A stretch of DNA of 64,000 nucleotides, taken from positions 496,001 through 560,000 of the forward strand of contig NZ_JASKMS010000001.1 in the NCBI RefSeq assembly GCF_030124145.1, read 5' to 3'. Position numbers and translations under genes: made by a program. Origin of the DNA: Streptomyces sp. 378. GTDB taxonomy: Bacteria; Actinomycetota; Actinomycetes; Streptomycetales; Streptomycetaceae. The notes beneath the pieces are model-generated. The model was not told the origin of the DNA. It searched no databases and saw nothing but the letters and a program-made list of their open reading frames with translations. Below, piece by piece: positions 17,103 through 24,302 of the stretch; the first letter of the stretch is position 1, and every line of letters begins with the position of its first letter.

Positions 17103-17145
17103 GCGTCCGCCCCTAGGGGAGTCTCCTCCTGGGGGCGGACGCGTT
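17103..17145 (+). terminator. Terminator after metG
   Basis: GCGTCCGCCCC at 17103-17113 pairs perfectly with GGGGCGGACGC at 17132-17142, followed by GTTT. Confidence 0.75.
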
Positions 17146-17237
17146 TCCGCGACGACTCGTCCTCAGGCTCATCGCCCCCGGGAACCTCTGTTCATAGGAT
17201 GACCGAGGTACCCGGCCAACCACATGGGGGATCACCG

Positions 17238-17603
17238 ATGGCACTGTTCGGCAACGCACACACCGTGAACCCGCAATCGGCCCAGCAGGACTACGCCCGT
17301 CTCCTCGGCCACGGCGAGCAGGTCCACGCCGCGTTCCTGCTGATCCGCGACACCATCCTCTTCACCGACCGCCGCCTGATCCTGATCGACAAGCAGGGCA
17401 TCACCGGCAAGAAGGTCGAGTACCACTCGGTCCCCTACCGCAGCATCACCCACTTCGCGGTGGAAACGGCGGGCACCTTCGATCTGGACGCCGAACTGAA
17501 GATCTGGATCTCCGGCACCCCGACCCCCATCGAGAAGACCTTCACGAAGGGCGTCGACATCTACGAGGTCCAGGCGATCCTCACCCAGTTCGTGGCGCGC
17601 TGA
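17238..17603 (+). CDS. PH-domain protein (bPH_1/YvbH-like)
   Basis: 121 residues from ATG 17238 with GGGGG upstream. Almost the whole protein is one bacterial pleckstrin-homology domain: HAAFLLIRDTILFTDRRLILID is the hallmark first half and KKVEYHSVPYRSITHFAVE the central strand pair, ending in a C-terminal helix (DIYEVQAILTQFV). Cytoplasmic, no membrane segment. Bacterial PH domains of this type form rings and their ligand is unknown. It marks the left border of the accessory island. Confidence 0.9.
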   Translation: MALFGNAHTVNPQSAQQDYARLLGHGEQVHAAFLLIRDTILFTDRRLILIDKQGITGKKVEYHSVPYRSITHFAVETAGTFDLDAELKIWISGTPTPIEKTFTKGVDIYEVQAILTQFVAR

Positions 17604-17647
17604 GCGCTTCGGTCGGCCCCGTCAAGTGGGTGGCATAGGCATATCAC

Positions 17648-18291
17648 CGTGGGCGCCTCGACGCCTTCCTGGACGCGGTGCGCTGGGGTGCCATCGCCTC
17701 CGCCGACAAGACGGCCCTCCAGGCGCCGTTCCGCTCGGGCGTCGAGATCCGTGACTACCAGCTGGAGCCGGTGGTCCGCGACCCTGTCCATGCCCCGCAC
17801 GAACCTGCTGATCGCGGACGACGTCGGTCTGGGCAAGACGGTCGGGGCCGGCCTGGTGATGCAGGAGCTGATGCTGCGCCACCGCGCCCGCTCCATGCTG
17901 ATCGTCTGCCCCGCCGGTCTGACGCTTCAGTGACGGGACGAGATGCGGGACAAGTTCGGCCTGGACTTCCGGATCGTCAACACCAGGATGTTGCGTGACC
18001 TGCGCCGATCGGCCGGGCTGTACGCCAACCCGTGGACCCACCACCCGCGCCTGATCGTCTCGATCGACTGGCTGAAGCGGGAGCGCCCGCTGCGGATGCT
18101 GCGGGAACTGCTGCCACCCGTGCCGGAGTACCCCCGCGCCTTCGACCTGCTGGTCGTGGACGAGGTGCACACATGCGCACCGTCGGGCACTGGCCAAGGC
18201 GAAGGCTCGGGCCGCCGCGCCTACCGCCGGGGCCGACCCGAAGGGCTTCGACGACGGCGCGCTTTTCGCTCAGCCCGACGCACTCTTCTGA
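17648..18291 (+). pseudogene. drmD: Remnant of a DISARM drmD-type SNF2 helicase
   Basis: Three pieces read in order as one helicase. The first (17651-17780) gives DAVRWGAIASADKTALQAP and VEIRDYQLEPVV. A one-base insertion near 17784 shifts the frame into SMPRTNLLIADDVGLGKTV, the Walker A region. A TGG-to-TGA change at 17933 (after AGLTLQ) is followed in the same frame by RDEMRDKFGLDFRIVN, WTHHPRLIVSIDWLKRERP and the Walker B box LLVVDEVHTCAP. After about 18180 the helicase is lost and another frame, AKARAAAPTAGADPKGF, ends at 18291, perhaps the C-terminus after an internal deletion. The motif order matches DISARM DrmD as I remember it. It is not functional. Confidence 0.75.
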
Positions 18292-18350
18292 GCCGTACGG
18301 CAGTGCCCCGCGCCCGGCGCGATCCAGGTGCGGGCACGTCAGTCGAGGTG

Positions 18351-18801
18351 TCAGCTTTCGGACGCGTACGCCACGAAGTCCTCCCACGCCTCCGGCGCGA
18401 GGGCGAGGCGGGGGCTGGCGTCCCGATCTCATACACCCCGATCTCGACCGCCCGCGCCTCCATCTGCGCCAGGTCCCGCACCTTCTTCGGGTACCGAACC
18501 TTGGCCACATCCTCCTTCATCGCCGCGAGCAACCCACCCGCCCCCAACACCTCGTCCGCCCTGTCCAGGAACTCAGGCCGAGGAATTCGCTTCCCGCCCT
18601 CGATCTTGTAGACGAGGTCCTCGCCGTACCCCACGGCCTTCCCGAAGTCGCCGGCCCGCATCCCACCGCCTCACGCCGCAGCTTCACCTGCCGCCCCACG
18701 GTGGCCACGACCGCCACGCCCCACTCGTCGTCCGGGTCGACCTCCCACCCCGGCTCGTCAGCCTCGGTCATCAGCCGCCGAACCTCGCCGTCCACCGACA
18801 T
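18351..18801 (-). pseudogene. Decayed XRE (DUF5753-type) regulator fused to the tail of a DUF397 gene
   Basis: From ATG 18801 the frame reads MSVDGEVRRLMTEADEPGWE to VKLRREAVG, then a one-base deletion near 18663 shifts it to MRAGDFGKAVGYGEDLVYKIE, the HTH of the Scr1/DUF5753 regulators. It continues to EARAVEIGVYEIG, where DUF5753 would normally begin, and instead joins at about 18425 to LALAPEAWEDFVAYASES, the typical end of a DUF397 protein, stopping at 18351. So an internal deletion has fused the regulator to its usual small partner, in addition to the frameshift. These genes normally form a set with the ATP-binding protein that lies next door. Confidence 0.75.
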
Positions 18802-18957
18802 GCGCGCCCGTCCGTCGTACCGCCTCGTACCAGCCACGCCCTACCCGTACGCACCGCCCCGACAAGCCCGGACACCACCGGACAAGCGCTGGACAATCAC
18901 CGTACGCAACCGCGACGTCACTGCACACGGTAGGCACTTCCGGCCACGCTGAGTGAC

Positions 18958-19503
18958 GTGAATCGGAAACTCCCCCAACACGACCGCCCCGTCCGCAACT
19001 ACAGCGTTCTGCTGTCTCCCACACCCCGAGGCGCACGCCTCGCCCGCCTGCTCGCCACGGAACAACTGCGCACCTGGGGGCTGCCCTTGGACCCGGCGCA
19101 GCTCCTCGTGGCCGAGCTGGCCAACAACGCGGCGACCCACGGCCGCGTCCCCGGCCGGAACTTCCAGCTCCTGTTCTTCGTGGTCGGCCGGACCCTCCGC
19201 ATCGAGGTGACGGACACGCGCGGTGACCGGCTTCCGCAGCGCCACCTCGCCGCCCCGTCCGACGAGTGCGGCCGTGGTCTCACCCTCGTGGCCGCCCTGG
19301 CCGACCGCTGGGGTGTGGTCCCAGGCCTGCCGCCCCGCAAGACGGTCTGGGCCGAACTCACCTTCACCGCGCCGCAATCACCGGCACTCGACGGCCCACG
19401 CCTCGGCCCACCCTGCGCTCCCCATGCACTACCCGCTGGGGAGAAAGCACCCCACCAAGCCCCACCCCTCCCTCCCGCCGGGCAAACTCACTCCCGCGAG
19501 TGA
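18958..19503 (+). CDS. ATP-binding protein, anti-sigma-factor kinase-like (HATPase_c)
   Basis: 181 residues from GTG 18958. The GHKL ATPase boxes are present: N-box VAELANNAATHG near residue 52, G1 box VTDTRGDRLP near 85 and G2 box ECGRGLTLVAALADRWG near 105. The last 50 residues are Pro-rich and disordered. Such short RsbW/SpoIIAB-like proteins are the third member of Streptomyces XRE-DUF5753/DUF397 clusters (whiJ-like loci), in which they are proposed to modulate the regulator. Here the other two members are broken, so this gene is probably an orphan. Confidence 0.85.
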   Translation: MNRKLPQHDRPVRNYSVLLSPTPRGARLARLLATEQLRTWGLPLDPAQLLVAELANNAATHGRVPGRNFQLLFFVVGRTLRIEVTDTRGDRLPQRHLAAPSDECGRGLTLVAALADRWGVVPGLPPRKTVWAELTFTAPQSPALDGPRLGPPCAPHALPAGEKAPHQAPPLPPAGQTHSRE

Positions 19504-19587
19504 ATATGCCCAAGTGGGCTGGATTCGGGACCGGTTGCCTGCCCTACGCTCAGCGCCAGCGGCACACCACAACCTCAGACATGCGAC

Positions 19588-19623
19588 GGCCCTCGCCGGG
19601 ACTGGCATCCCAGTGCGAGGGCC
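19588..19623 (+). promoter_or_regulatory. Hairpin in the leader of the HTH gene
   Basis: GGCCCTCGC at 19588-19596 pairs perfectly with GCGAGGGCC at 19615-19623, enclosing an inner GGGA/TCCC helix. It sits 30 bases upstream of the start at 19653 and just downstream of the ATP-binding gene, so it may terminate that gene or act in the leader. Confidence 0.5.
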
Positions 19624-19652
19624 TGACCACCGAGGAAGAAGCGAGCTTCCCG

Positions 19653-20561
19653 ATGGACACCGAAAACCCTAGCGCGCCCGCGCGCGCCCAGTCCCGTATC
19701 CCGGGCAAAAACCACCCCGCCGGGCAGCGGATCGCCGGCGTCACCCATGACCACGTCCGCCACACCGAGAACTTCACGGTGATCGGCAACGACCTGACCC
19801 AGCACCCGGAGCTGTCCCTGCTCGACATCGGGCTGGCCTGCTACATCCAGTCGGTGCGGCCGGGCACCGCCGTCGACATCAAGACCCTCGCCGCCCGCTT
19901 CCCCGAGGGCCCCACCCGCATCGCCGCCGCCCTGCGGGAGCTCGAAGCCCACGGCTACCTGCGCCGCAGCCGCGAGCGCACCCCCACCGGCCGGATCGTC
20001 ACCCGCACGGTCTCCTGCAACAGGCCCGGCCACCGAACCGCCGCCCGGGAGGCACCCACCCGCAGGTCCGCCGCCCGACGCACAACCCCCGACGAGCCTG
20101 CGCCACGCAAGCGCCTCCCCGCCGTACCCCAGCCCTCTTACTCCACCCCCGCCCTCCTCCAGACAGCCGTCGACGTCCTCACCGGCCTCCGCCGCCACGC
20201 CCCCCGCCTGCTCCTCTCCACAACCGACGCCGAGCACCTCGCCCCCGGTGTCGCCGCCTGGCTGGAACGCGACCTGACCCCCACCGCCGTACGCCACGCC
20301 CTGACGGCGAACCTGCCCGACGAGCCCCTGATCCGCCCGGCCGCTCTCCTCGCCCACCGCCTGACCGCCCAGCTCCCGCCGCCACCGCCGTTCCGGCCAC
20401 CGGCCTCACCGGCCCCCGAGCCCCGGCACCCCCTCCAGACCTGCGACGGCTGCGACCGCGCCTTCCGGGCGCCTCGGCCGGGCAGATGTCGTGAGTGCAG
20501 AGAGGCGGACGACCAAGTGCCGGAAACCTCTGACGGCGGTGTGAACCGCGCGGCACGATGA
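19653..20561 (+). CDS. Helix-turn-helix protein with C-terminal zinc ribbon
   Basis: 302 residues from ATG 19653 (GAGGAAGAAG upstream, spacing rather long). Residues about 40-125 form a winged helix (FTVIGNDLTQHPELSLLDIG then LREL-EAHGYLRRSRERTPTGRIVTRT), the design of replication-initiator-like or MarR-like HTH proteins common in Streptomyces accessory regions. A Pro/Arg-rich linker leads to a helical domain (about 165-250) and a four-Cys knuckle CDGCDRAFRAPRPGRCRECR near 270-289. It probably binds DNA; the target is unknown. Its neighbours suggest a regulatory role within the island. Confidence 0.75.
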   Translation: MDTENPSAPARAQSRIPGKNHPAGQRIAGVTHDHVRHTENFTVIGNDLTQHPELSLLDIGLACYIQSVRPGTAVDIKTLAARFPEGPTRIAAALRELEAHGYLRRSRERTPTGRIVTRTVSCNRPGHRTAAREAPTRRSAARRTTPDEPAPRKRLPAVPQPSYSTPALLQTAVDVLTGLRRHAPRLLLSTTDAEHLAPGVAAWLERDLTPTAVRHALTANLPDEPLIRPAALLAHRLTAQLPPPPPFRPPASPAPEPRHPLQTCDGCDRAFRAPRPGRCRECREADDQVPETSDGGVNRAAR

Positions 20562-20631
20562 GCCGTGGCCGCAGAACTCGCCGCCACACCCGCACCCGCA
20601 CGGCGCCCATCCGTACCCGACAGGACTTCAT

Positions 20632-21216
20632 GTGCTGCCTTCCTTCGCTGCGAACGGATTCCTCCCGCTGGGCCGCTACTCCGTCTCCGTCGGCGAAGCG
20701 GAGACCATGCTGGTCACAGCGCCACAGTTCCACGGCTCCGACACACGTCAGACACTGTGGGCCGGACTGCACGACTACCTGGAACGCTTCTTCGCCCTGG
20801 AGGACGCGTACGCGGAGGTCATGGACGGGCACACGCTCATCCACAGGCTGTGGCTCGGCGGCAGCTTCGTGAGCACGAAGACCGATCCGGGGAACATCGA
20901 CGCGACTCTCCTGATCGACGTGCGGGGCGAGCGCGCCGTGCGCGGCAGACCCGGATCCAAATGGCTGACCACCGCCTTCCAGAGCCGGGACAACATGCTG
21001 CGCAAGTTCGGAGTCTCACCGGTCCGGGTCGGGTACCAGCCCGTCGGCCACGTCTTCCGCCCGGAGCGCTTCACCGCCGAGGAGCGGACATACTTCATGG
21101 AGCGGGGTGTGTGGGACGACTGGTGGCAGCGCTGCCGACTGCCCGGTCAGTCGGACCGGTCCCCGTCGCGAGAGAGTGCCGCCCCGGCACGTGGATACCT
21201 GGAGGTGCGACTGTGA
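20632..21216 (+). CDS. Nucleotidyltransferase-fold protein, DUF6932-like
   Basis: 194 residues from GTG 20632 with AGGA six bases upstream; the ATG two bases earlier is in another frame. The key block at residues 75-97 reads WLGGSFVSTKTDPGNIDATLLID, the glycine-serine and D-x-D pattern of the MNT/KNTase superfamily catalytic core, and the N-terminal FAANGFLPLGRYSVS fits the DUF6932 start as I remember it. The rest is helical and basic with a Trp-rich patch (WDDWWQRC). The stop overlaps the start of the next gene by four bases (GTGA). Such folds serve as antibiotic-modifying enzymes, toxins or antitoxins. The activity here is unknown. Confidence 0.65.
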   Translation: MLPSFAANGFLPLGRYSVSVGEAETMLVTAPQFHGSDTRQTLWAGLHDYLERFFALEDAYAEVMDGHTLIHRLWLGGSFVSTKTDPGNIDATLLIDVRGERAVRGRPGSKWLTTAFQSRDNMLRKFGVSPVRVGYQPVGHVFRPERFTAEERTYFMERGVWDDWWQRCRLPGQSDRSPSRESAAPARGYLEVRL

Positions 21217-22145
21217 CCACCGGCGACAGCTGGCGTGAGCGCAGGCGTGCGCTGCTCAGGGATGATCCGGCAGCGGCTGAGGCCGCCGCGCGCCTCCTCG
21301 AAGAGATGGGCACCGAGGAACGGGACGACGAGGAGGTCGAGGCGGAGCACCGGGCCGGCCGCCTCGCGACGGTCCGTGCCTACGCACCTGACGCCCGCCT
21401 CGACGAGGAGCTCCGGCTCCGGCTGACGGGGCCGGACACCGAAGGGGGCGCTCTGCGCTTCCAGTGGGGCGACGCCCTGCTGAACCCGGTTGAGAACGCC
21501 ATCTCCGTCGCAGCGGGCACTCCTGTCCAGCTGGAGCTCACGGGCATCTCGGCCGGAAGCACCGTGGTCCATGCACGTCCCGTGCCGTCTGTCGTTCTCT
21601 CGGAGCCTCCGGCCATGGAAGCTCCCCCCACATCGGCCGCGAGCACCGGCATGCAGATGCTCACCAGACTGCTCGGCGCCTTGGAGGCCGAACATGATGT
21701 CCGCGAATGGTCCCGCCTCTTCGACGCTGTGGAGACCCTGGCCCGGGCTCTGGGCAAGTACGAGCTGGACCTGGGAATGACCTGGTACGGCGCCGACGGT
21801 GGCATGCACAGGGCTCAGCTCACGGAGCGCGGCAGGCGCTATGTCGAGCGGCTTCGTGAAACGAGGCCCCGTGACCAGGAGATCATCATTTCGGGCCGCA
21901 TCACCGAGCTCCGCGAAAGCGGCTGGGTGAAGGTCAAGACGGGCACGGCCAGGAATGCCCAGGCTTACGACGTCCACTTCGAGGAGCCGGAGGCACTGCT
22001 CCGCATGCGTCCCGGCCTCGGGGACAACGTGCACTTCCGGGTCCGTTTCCGTCAGCGCCTCGATGCGGTGGGCATCGCCCGGTCGACCGAGTACACGTAC
22101 CTCGGCCCGGCGGCGGAGCAGTCGTCCCTGCCGCTTGAAACGTGA
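21213..22145 (+). CDS. Unknown partner of the nucleotidyltransferase-like protein
   Basis: 310 residues from GTG 21213, coupled to the upstream gene through a GTGA overlap. I do not recognise the family. Residues about 5-70 are acidic and helical (RRALLRDDPAAAEAAARLLEE, EERDDEEVEAEH); 70-140 looks beta-rich (GTPVQLELTGISAGSTVV); 150-200 is helical (MQMLTRLLGALEAEHDVREW); and 225-305 is a beta domain (QEIIISGRITELRESGWVKV, DNVHFRVRFRQRLDA, TEYTYLGP) with OB-like strand spacing. No membrane segment or signal peptide. The acidic N-terminus could bind the basic partner, as in antitoxins; this is inference. Confidence 0.7.
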   Translation: MTTGDSWRERRRALLRDDPAAAEAAARLLEEMGTEERDDEEVEAEHRAGRLATVRAYAPDARLDEELRLRLTGPDTEGGALRFQWGDALLNPVENAISVAAGTPVQLELTGISAGSTVVHARPVPSVVLSEPPAMEAPPTSAASTGMQMLTRLLGALEAEHDVREWSRLFDAVETLARALGKYELDLGMTWYGADGGMHRAQLTERGRRYVERLRETRPRDQEIIISGRITELRESGWVKVKTGTARNAQAYDVHFEEPEALLRMRPGLGDNVHFRVRFRQRLDAVGIARSTEYTYLGPAAEQSSLPLET

Positions 22146-22312
22146 TCAGGGCGACCAGAGGATGCGATGAGCGCTCAGACCGACTGATGCGGGACCCCAA
22201 GCTGGTGAACCCGTTGGTCGATCACTTCCGCTGGTTACTGGCACCTGAGAATGACCTCATGCGCCGTGCGTAGTCGGGTTCGGCACCCTGGCTCAGTTCC
22301 AACCAAGAGAAG

Positions 22313-22341
22313 GCGCCCGGGCCCACTAATGTCCCGGGCGC
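22313..22341 (-). terminator. Terminator after aspS
   Basis: GCGCCCGGG and CCCGGGCGC form a perfect 9-bp stem 19 bases beyond the aspS stop; the minus-strand sequence after it is CTTCTCTT. It also separates the island's last gene, which converges on aspS. Confidence 0.7.
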
Positions 22342-22359
22342 TTCGTTCGCTGGTACGCC

Positions 22360-24123
22360 CTACTTCGGCTGCGGCTTGCGCACCGACAGGTGCAGCTCCT
22401 TCAGCCGCGCCTCCTCCAGCTCCGTCGGCGCGCCCATCATCAGGTCCTGGGCGTTGCCGTTGAGCGGGAAGGCGATGGTCTCGCGGATGTTGGGCTCGTC
22501 GGCGAGCAGCATGACGATGCGGTCGACGCCCGGGGCGATGCCGCCGTGCGGCGGGGCGCCGAAGCGGAAGGCGCGCAGCATGCCGGCGAACTTCTCCTCG
22601 ACGGTCTCGCGGTCGTATCCGGCGATCTCGAAGGCCTTGAGCATGATCTCCGGCTCGTGGTTCCGGATCGCGCCGGAGGACAGCTCGACGCCGTTGCAGA
22701 CGATGTCGTACTGCCAGCCGAGGATGTCCAGCGGGTCCTGGGTCTCCAGGGCTTCCAGACCGCCCTGCGGCATGGAGAACGGGTTGTGCGAGAAGTCGAT
22801 CGCGCCGGTCTCCTCGTCCTTCTCGTACATCGGGAAGTCGACGATCCAGCAGAACCGGAAGACGTTCTCCTCGAAGTGCCCGGCACGCTTGGCGGCTTCC
22901 ACCCGCACCGCGCCCATGATCTTGGAGACCTCGTCGAACTCGCCCGCGCCGAAGAAGACCGCGTGGCCGGCCGCGAGCGACAGGCGCTTGGTCAGCTCGG
23001 CGACGTTCTCCTCGGTGAGGAACTTCGCGATCGGGCCGGACAGCGAGCCGTCCTCGCCGACGCGGACCCAGGCCAGGCCCTTGGCGCCCTGCGAGACGGC
23101 GTAGTCGCCGAGCTGGTCGAAGAACTTGCGGGGCTGGGCGGAGACGTCCGGCACGGGCAGGGCCCGTACGTGCTTGCCGGCGAACGCCTTGAACTCCGAG
23201 CCCTCGAAGATGTCGGTGATGTCGACGAGTTCGAGCTGGGCCCGCAGGTCGGGCTTGTCGGAGCCGTACTTCAGCATCGCCTCGCGGAACGGGATCCGCG
23301 GGAACGGCGAGGTGACGTGGCGGCCCTTGCCGAACTCCTCGAACAGCTCGGTCATGAGCTTCTCGACGGGCTGGAAGACGTCCTCCTGCTCGACGAAGCT
23401 CATCTCGATGTCGAGCTGGTAGAACTCGCCCGGCGAGCGGTCGGCCCGCGCGTCCTCGTCACGGAAGCAGGGGGCGATCTGGAAGTAGCGGTCGAATCCG
23501 GAGATCATCAGCAACTGCTTGAACTGCTGGGGCGCCTGGGGAAGGGCGTAGAACTTGCCCGGGTTCAGGCGGGAGGGGACGACGAAGTCGCGGGCACCCT
23601 CGGGGGAGGTCGCCGAGAGGATCGGCGTGGCCATCTCGTTGAAGCCCAGCGCCGTCATCTTGTGGCGGATCGCCGAGATGACCGACGTGCGCAGCAGGAT
23701 GTTGCGGTGCATGCGCTCGCGGCGCAGGTCCAGGAAGCGGTACTCCAGGCGCCGTTCCTCGTTGACCCCGTCCTCGGTGTTGATCGTGAAGGGCAGCGGC
23801 TGAGCGGCACCGAGCAGCTCGACCTCGCCCACCTCGACCTCGATCTCACCGGTCGGCAGCTCGGCGTTGACGTTCTCGGCGCCCCGGGAGACGACCTTGC
23901 CGTCGACCCGGACGGTCGACTCCTTGGAGAGCTTGTCCAGGGCCTCGTAGGAGGGCGTGCCGGGGCGGGCCACGAGCTGCGTGATGCCGTAGTGATCGCG
24001 CAGATCGATGAAGAGGATGCCACCCAGGTCGCGCCGATTGTGCAGCCAGCCACTCAGCCGGACGTCGCTGCCGACGTCAGAGGAGCGGAGCTCGCCGCAG
24101 GTGTGGGACCTGTACCGATGCAT
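22360..24123 (-). CDS. aspS: Aspartyl-tRNA synthetase
   Basis: 587 residues from ATG 24123, the usual bacterial length. The N-terminal OB anticodon-binding domain ([21 protein letters not shown]) is followed by class II motif 1 ([20 protein letters not shown]), motif 2 ([20 protein letters not shown]), the bacterial-type insertion domain (about 280-420) and motif 3 ([13 protein letters not shown]). It charges tRNA-Asp; many actinobacteria lack AsnRS and rely on a relaxed AspRS plus GatCAB, but I cannot tell from this sequence which kind it is. Convergent with the island and divergent from the signalling gene at 24303, with a parS site in between. Confidence 0.97.
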   Translation of the reverse strand: MHRYRSHTCGELRSSDVGSDVRLSGWLHNRRDLGGILFIDLRDHYGITQLVARPGTPSYEALDKLSKESTVRVDGKVVSRGAENVNAELPTGEIEVEVGEVELLGAAQPLPFTINTEDGVNEERRLEYRFLDLRRERMHRNILLRTSVISAIRHKMTALGFNEMATPILSATSPEGARDFVVPSRLNPGKFYALPQAPQQFKQLLMISGFDRYFQIAPCFRDEDARADRSPGEFYQLDIEMSFVEQEDVFQPVEKLMTELFEEFGKGRHVTSPFPRIPFREAMLKYGSDKPDLRAQLELVDITDIFEGSEFKAFAGKHVRALPVPDVSAQPRKFFDQLGDYAVSQGAKGLAWVRVGEDGSLSGPIAKFLTEENVAELTKRLSLAAGHAVFFGAGEFDEVSKIMGAVRVEAAKRAGHFEENVFRFCWIVDFPMYEKDEETGAIDFSHNPFSMPQGGLEALETQDPLDILGWQYDIVCNGVELSSGAIRNHEPEIMLKAFEIAGYDRETVEEKFAGMLRAFRFGAPPHGGIAPGVDRIVMLLADEPNIRETIAFPLNGNAQDLMMGAPTELEEARLKELHLSVRKPQPK

Positions 24124-24157
24124 CGTCGTTCATCCAGTCTTCGCTGATCGGGGTCTG

Positions 24158-24173
24158 TGTTTCACGTGAAACT
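24158..24173. other. parS chromosome-partitioning site (ParB binding)
   Basis: TGTTTCACGTGAAACT matches the Bacillus/Streptomyces parS consensus TGTTTCACGTGAAACA at 15 of 16 positions and contains the perfect 14-bp palindrome. It lies 35 bases upstream of aspS in a non-coding gap. Streptomyces carry about twenty such sites clustered around oriC. Confidence 0.9.
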
Positions 24174-24302
24174 GGTCCCCAGCGTACCGGGCAGGCGAAG
24201 ATCGGCTCTCCACAGTTATCGGTCGATCGCGCACACACCGTCGTTCGGGCACACGTCCACCATGGGTGGCAGTGTTCGATCGCGTCTTCTTAAAGTAGGG
24301 CA

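Larger units (their letters stand above)
17604..22359. other. Accessory island between the PH-domain gene and aspS
   Basis: About 4.8 kb bounded by two core genes. It holds two decayed genes (DISARM-like drmD, XRE-DUF397), an ATP-binding protein, an HTH protein and a coupled nucleotidyltransferase-like pair. Codon use in the last pair is less GC3-saturated than in the flanking core. I found no integrase, tRNA gene, insertion sequence or clear attachment repeats, so the entry route is not visible; decay of a former defence island is the simplest reading. Confidence 0.6.

Noticed and set aside
22188-22274. 28-codon frame (MRDPKLVNPLVDHF...) with a TTA codon upstream of the aspS terminator
   Set aside because: No ribosome site or recognisable product; a bldA-dependent micro-gene cannot be supported from one sequence.
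17604-22359. Integrative element with attachment sites
   Set aside because: No integrase, tRNA gene or border direct repeats could be found; only cargo and decay are visible.
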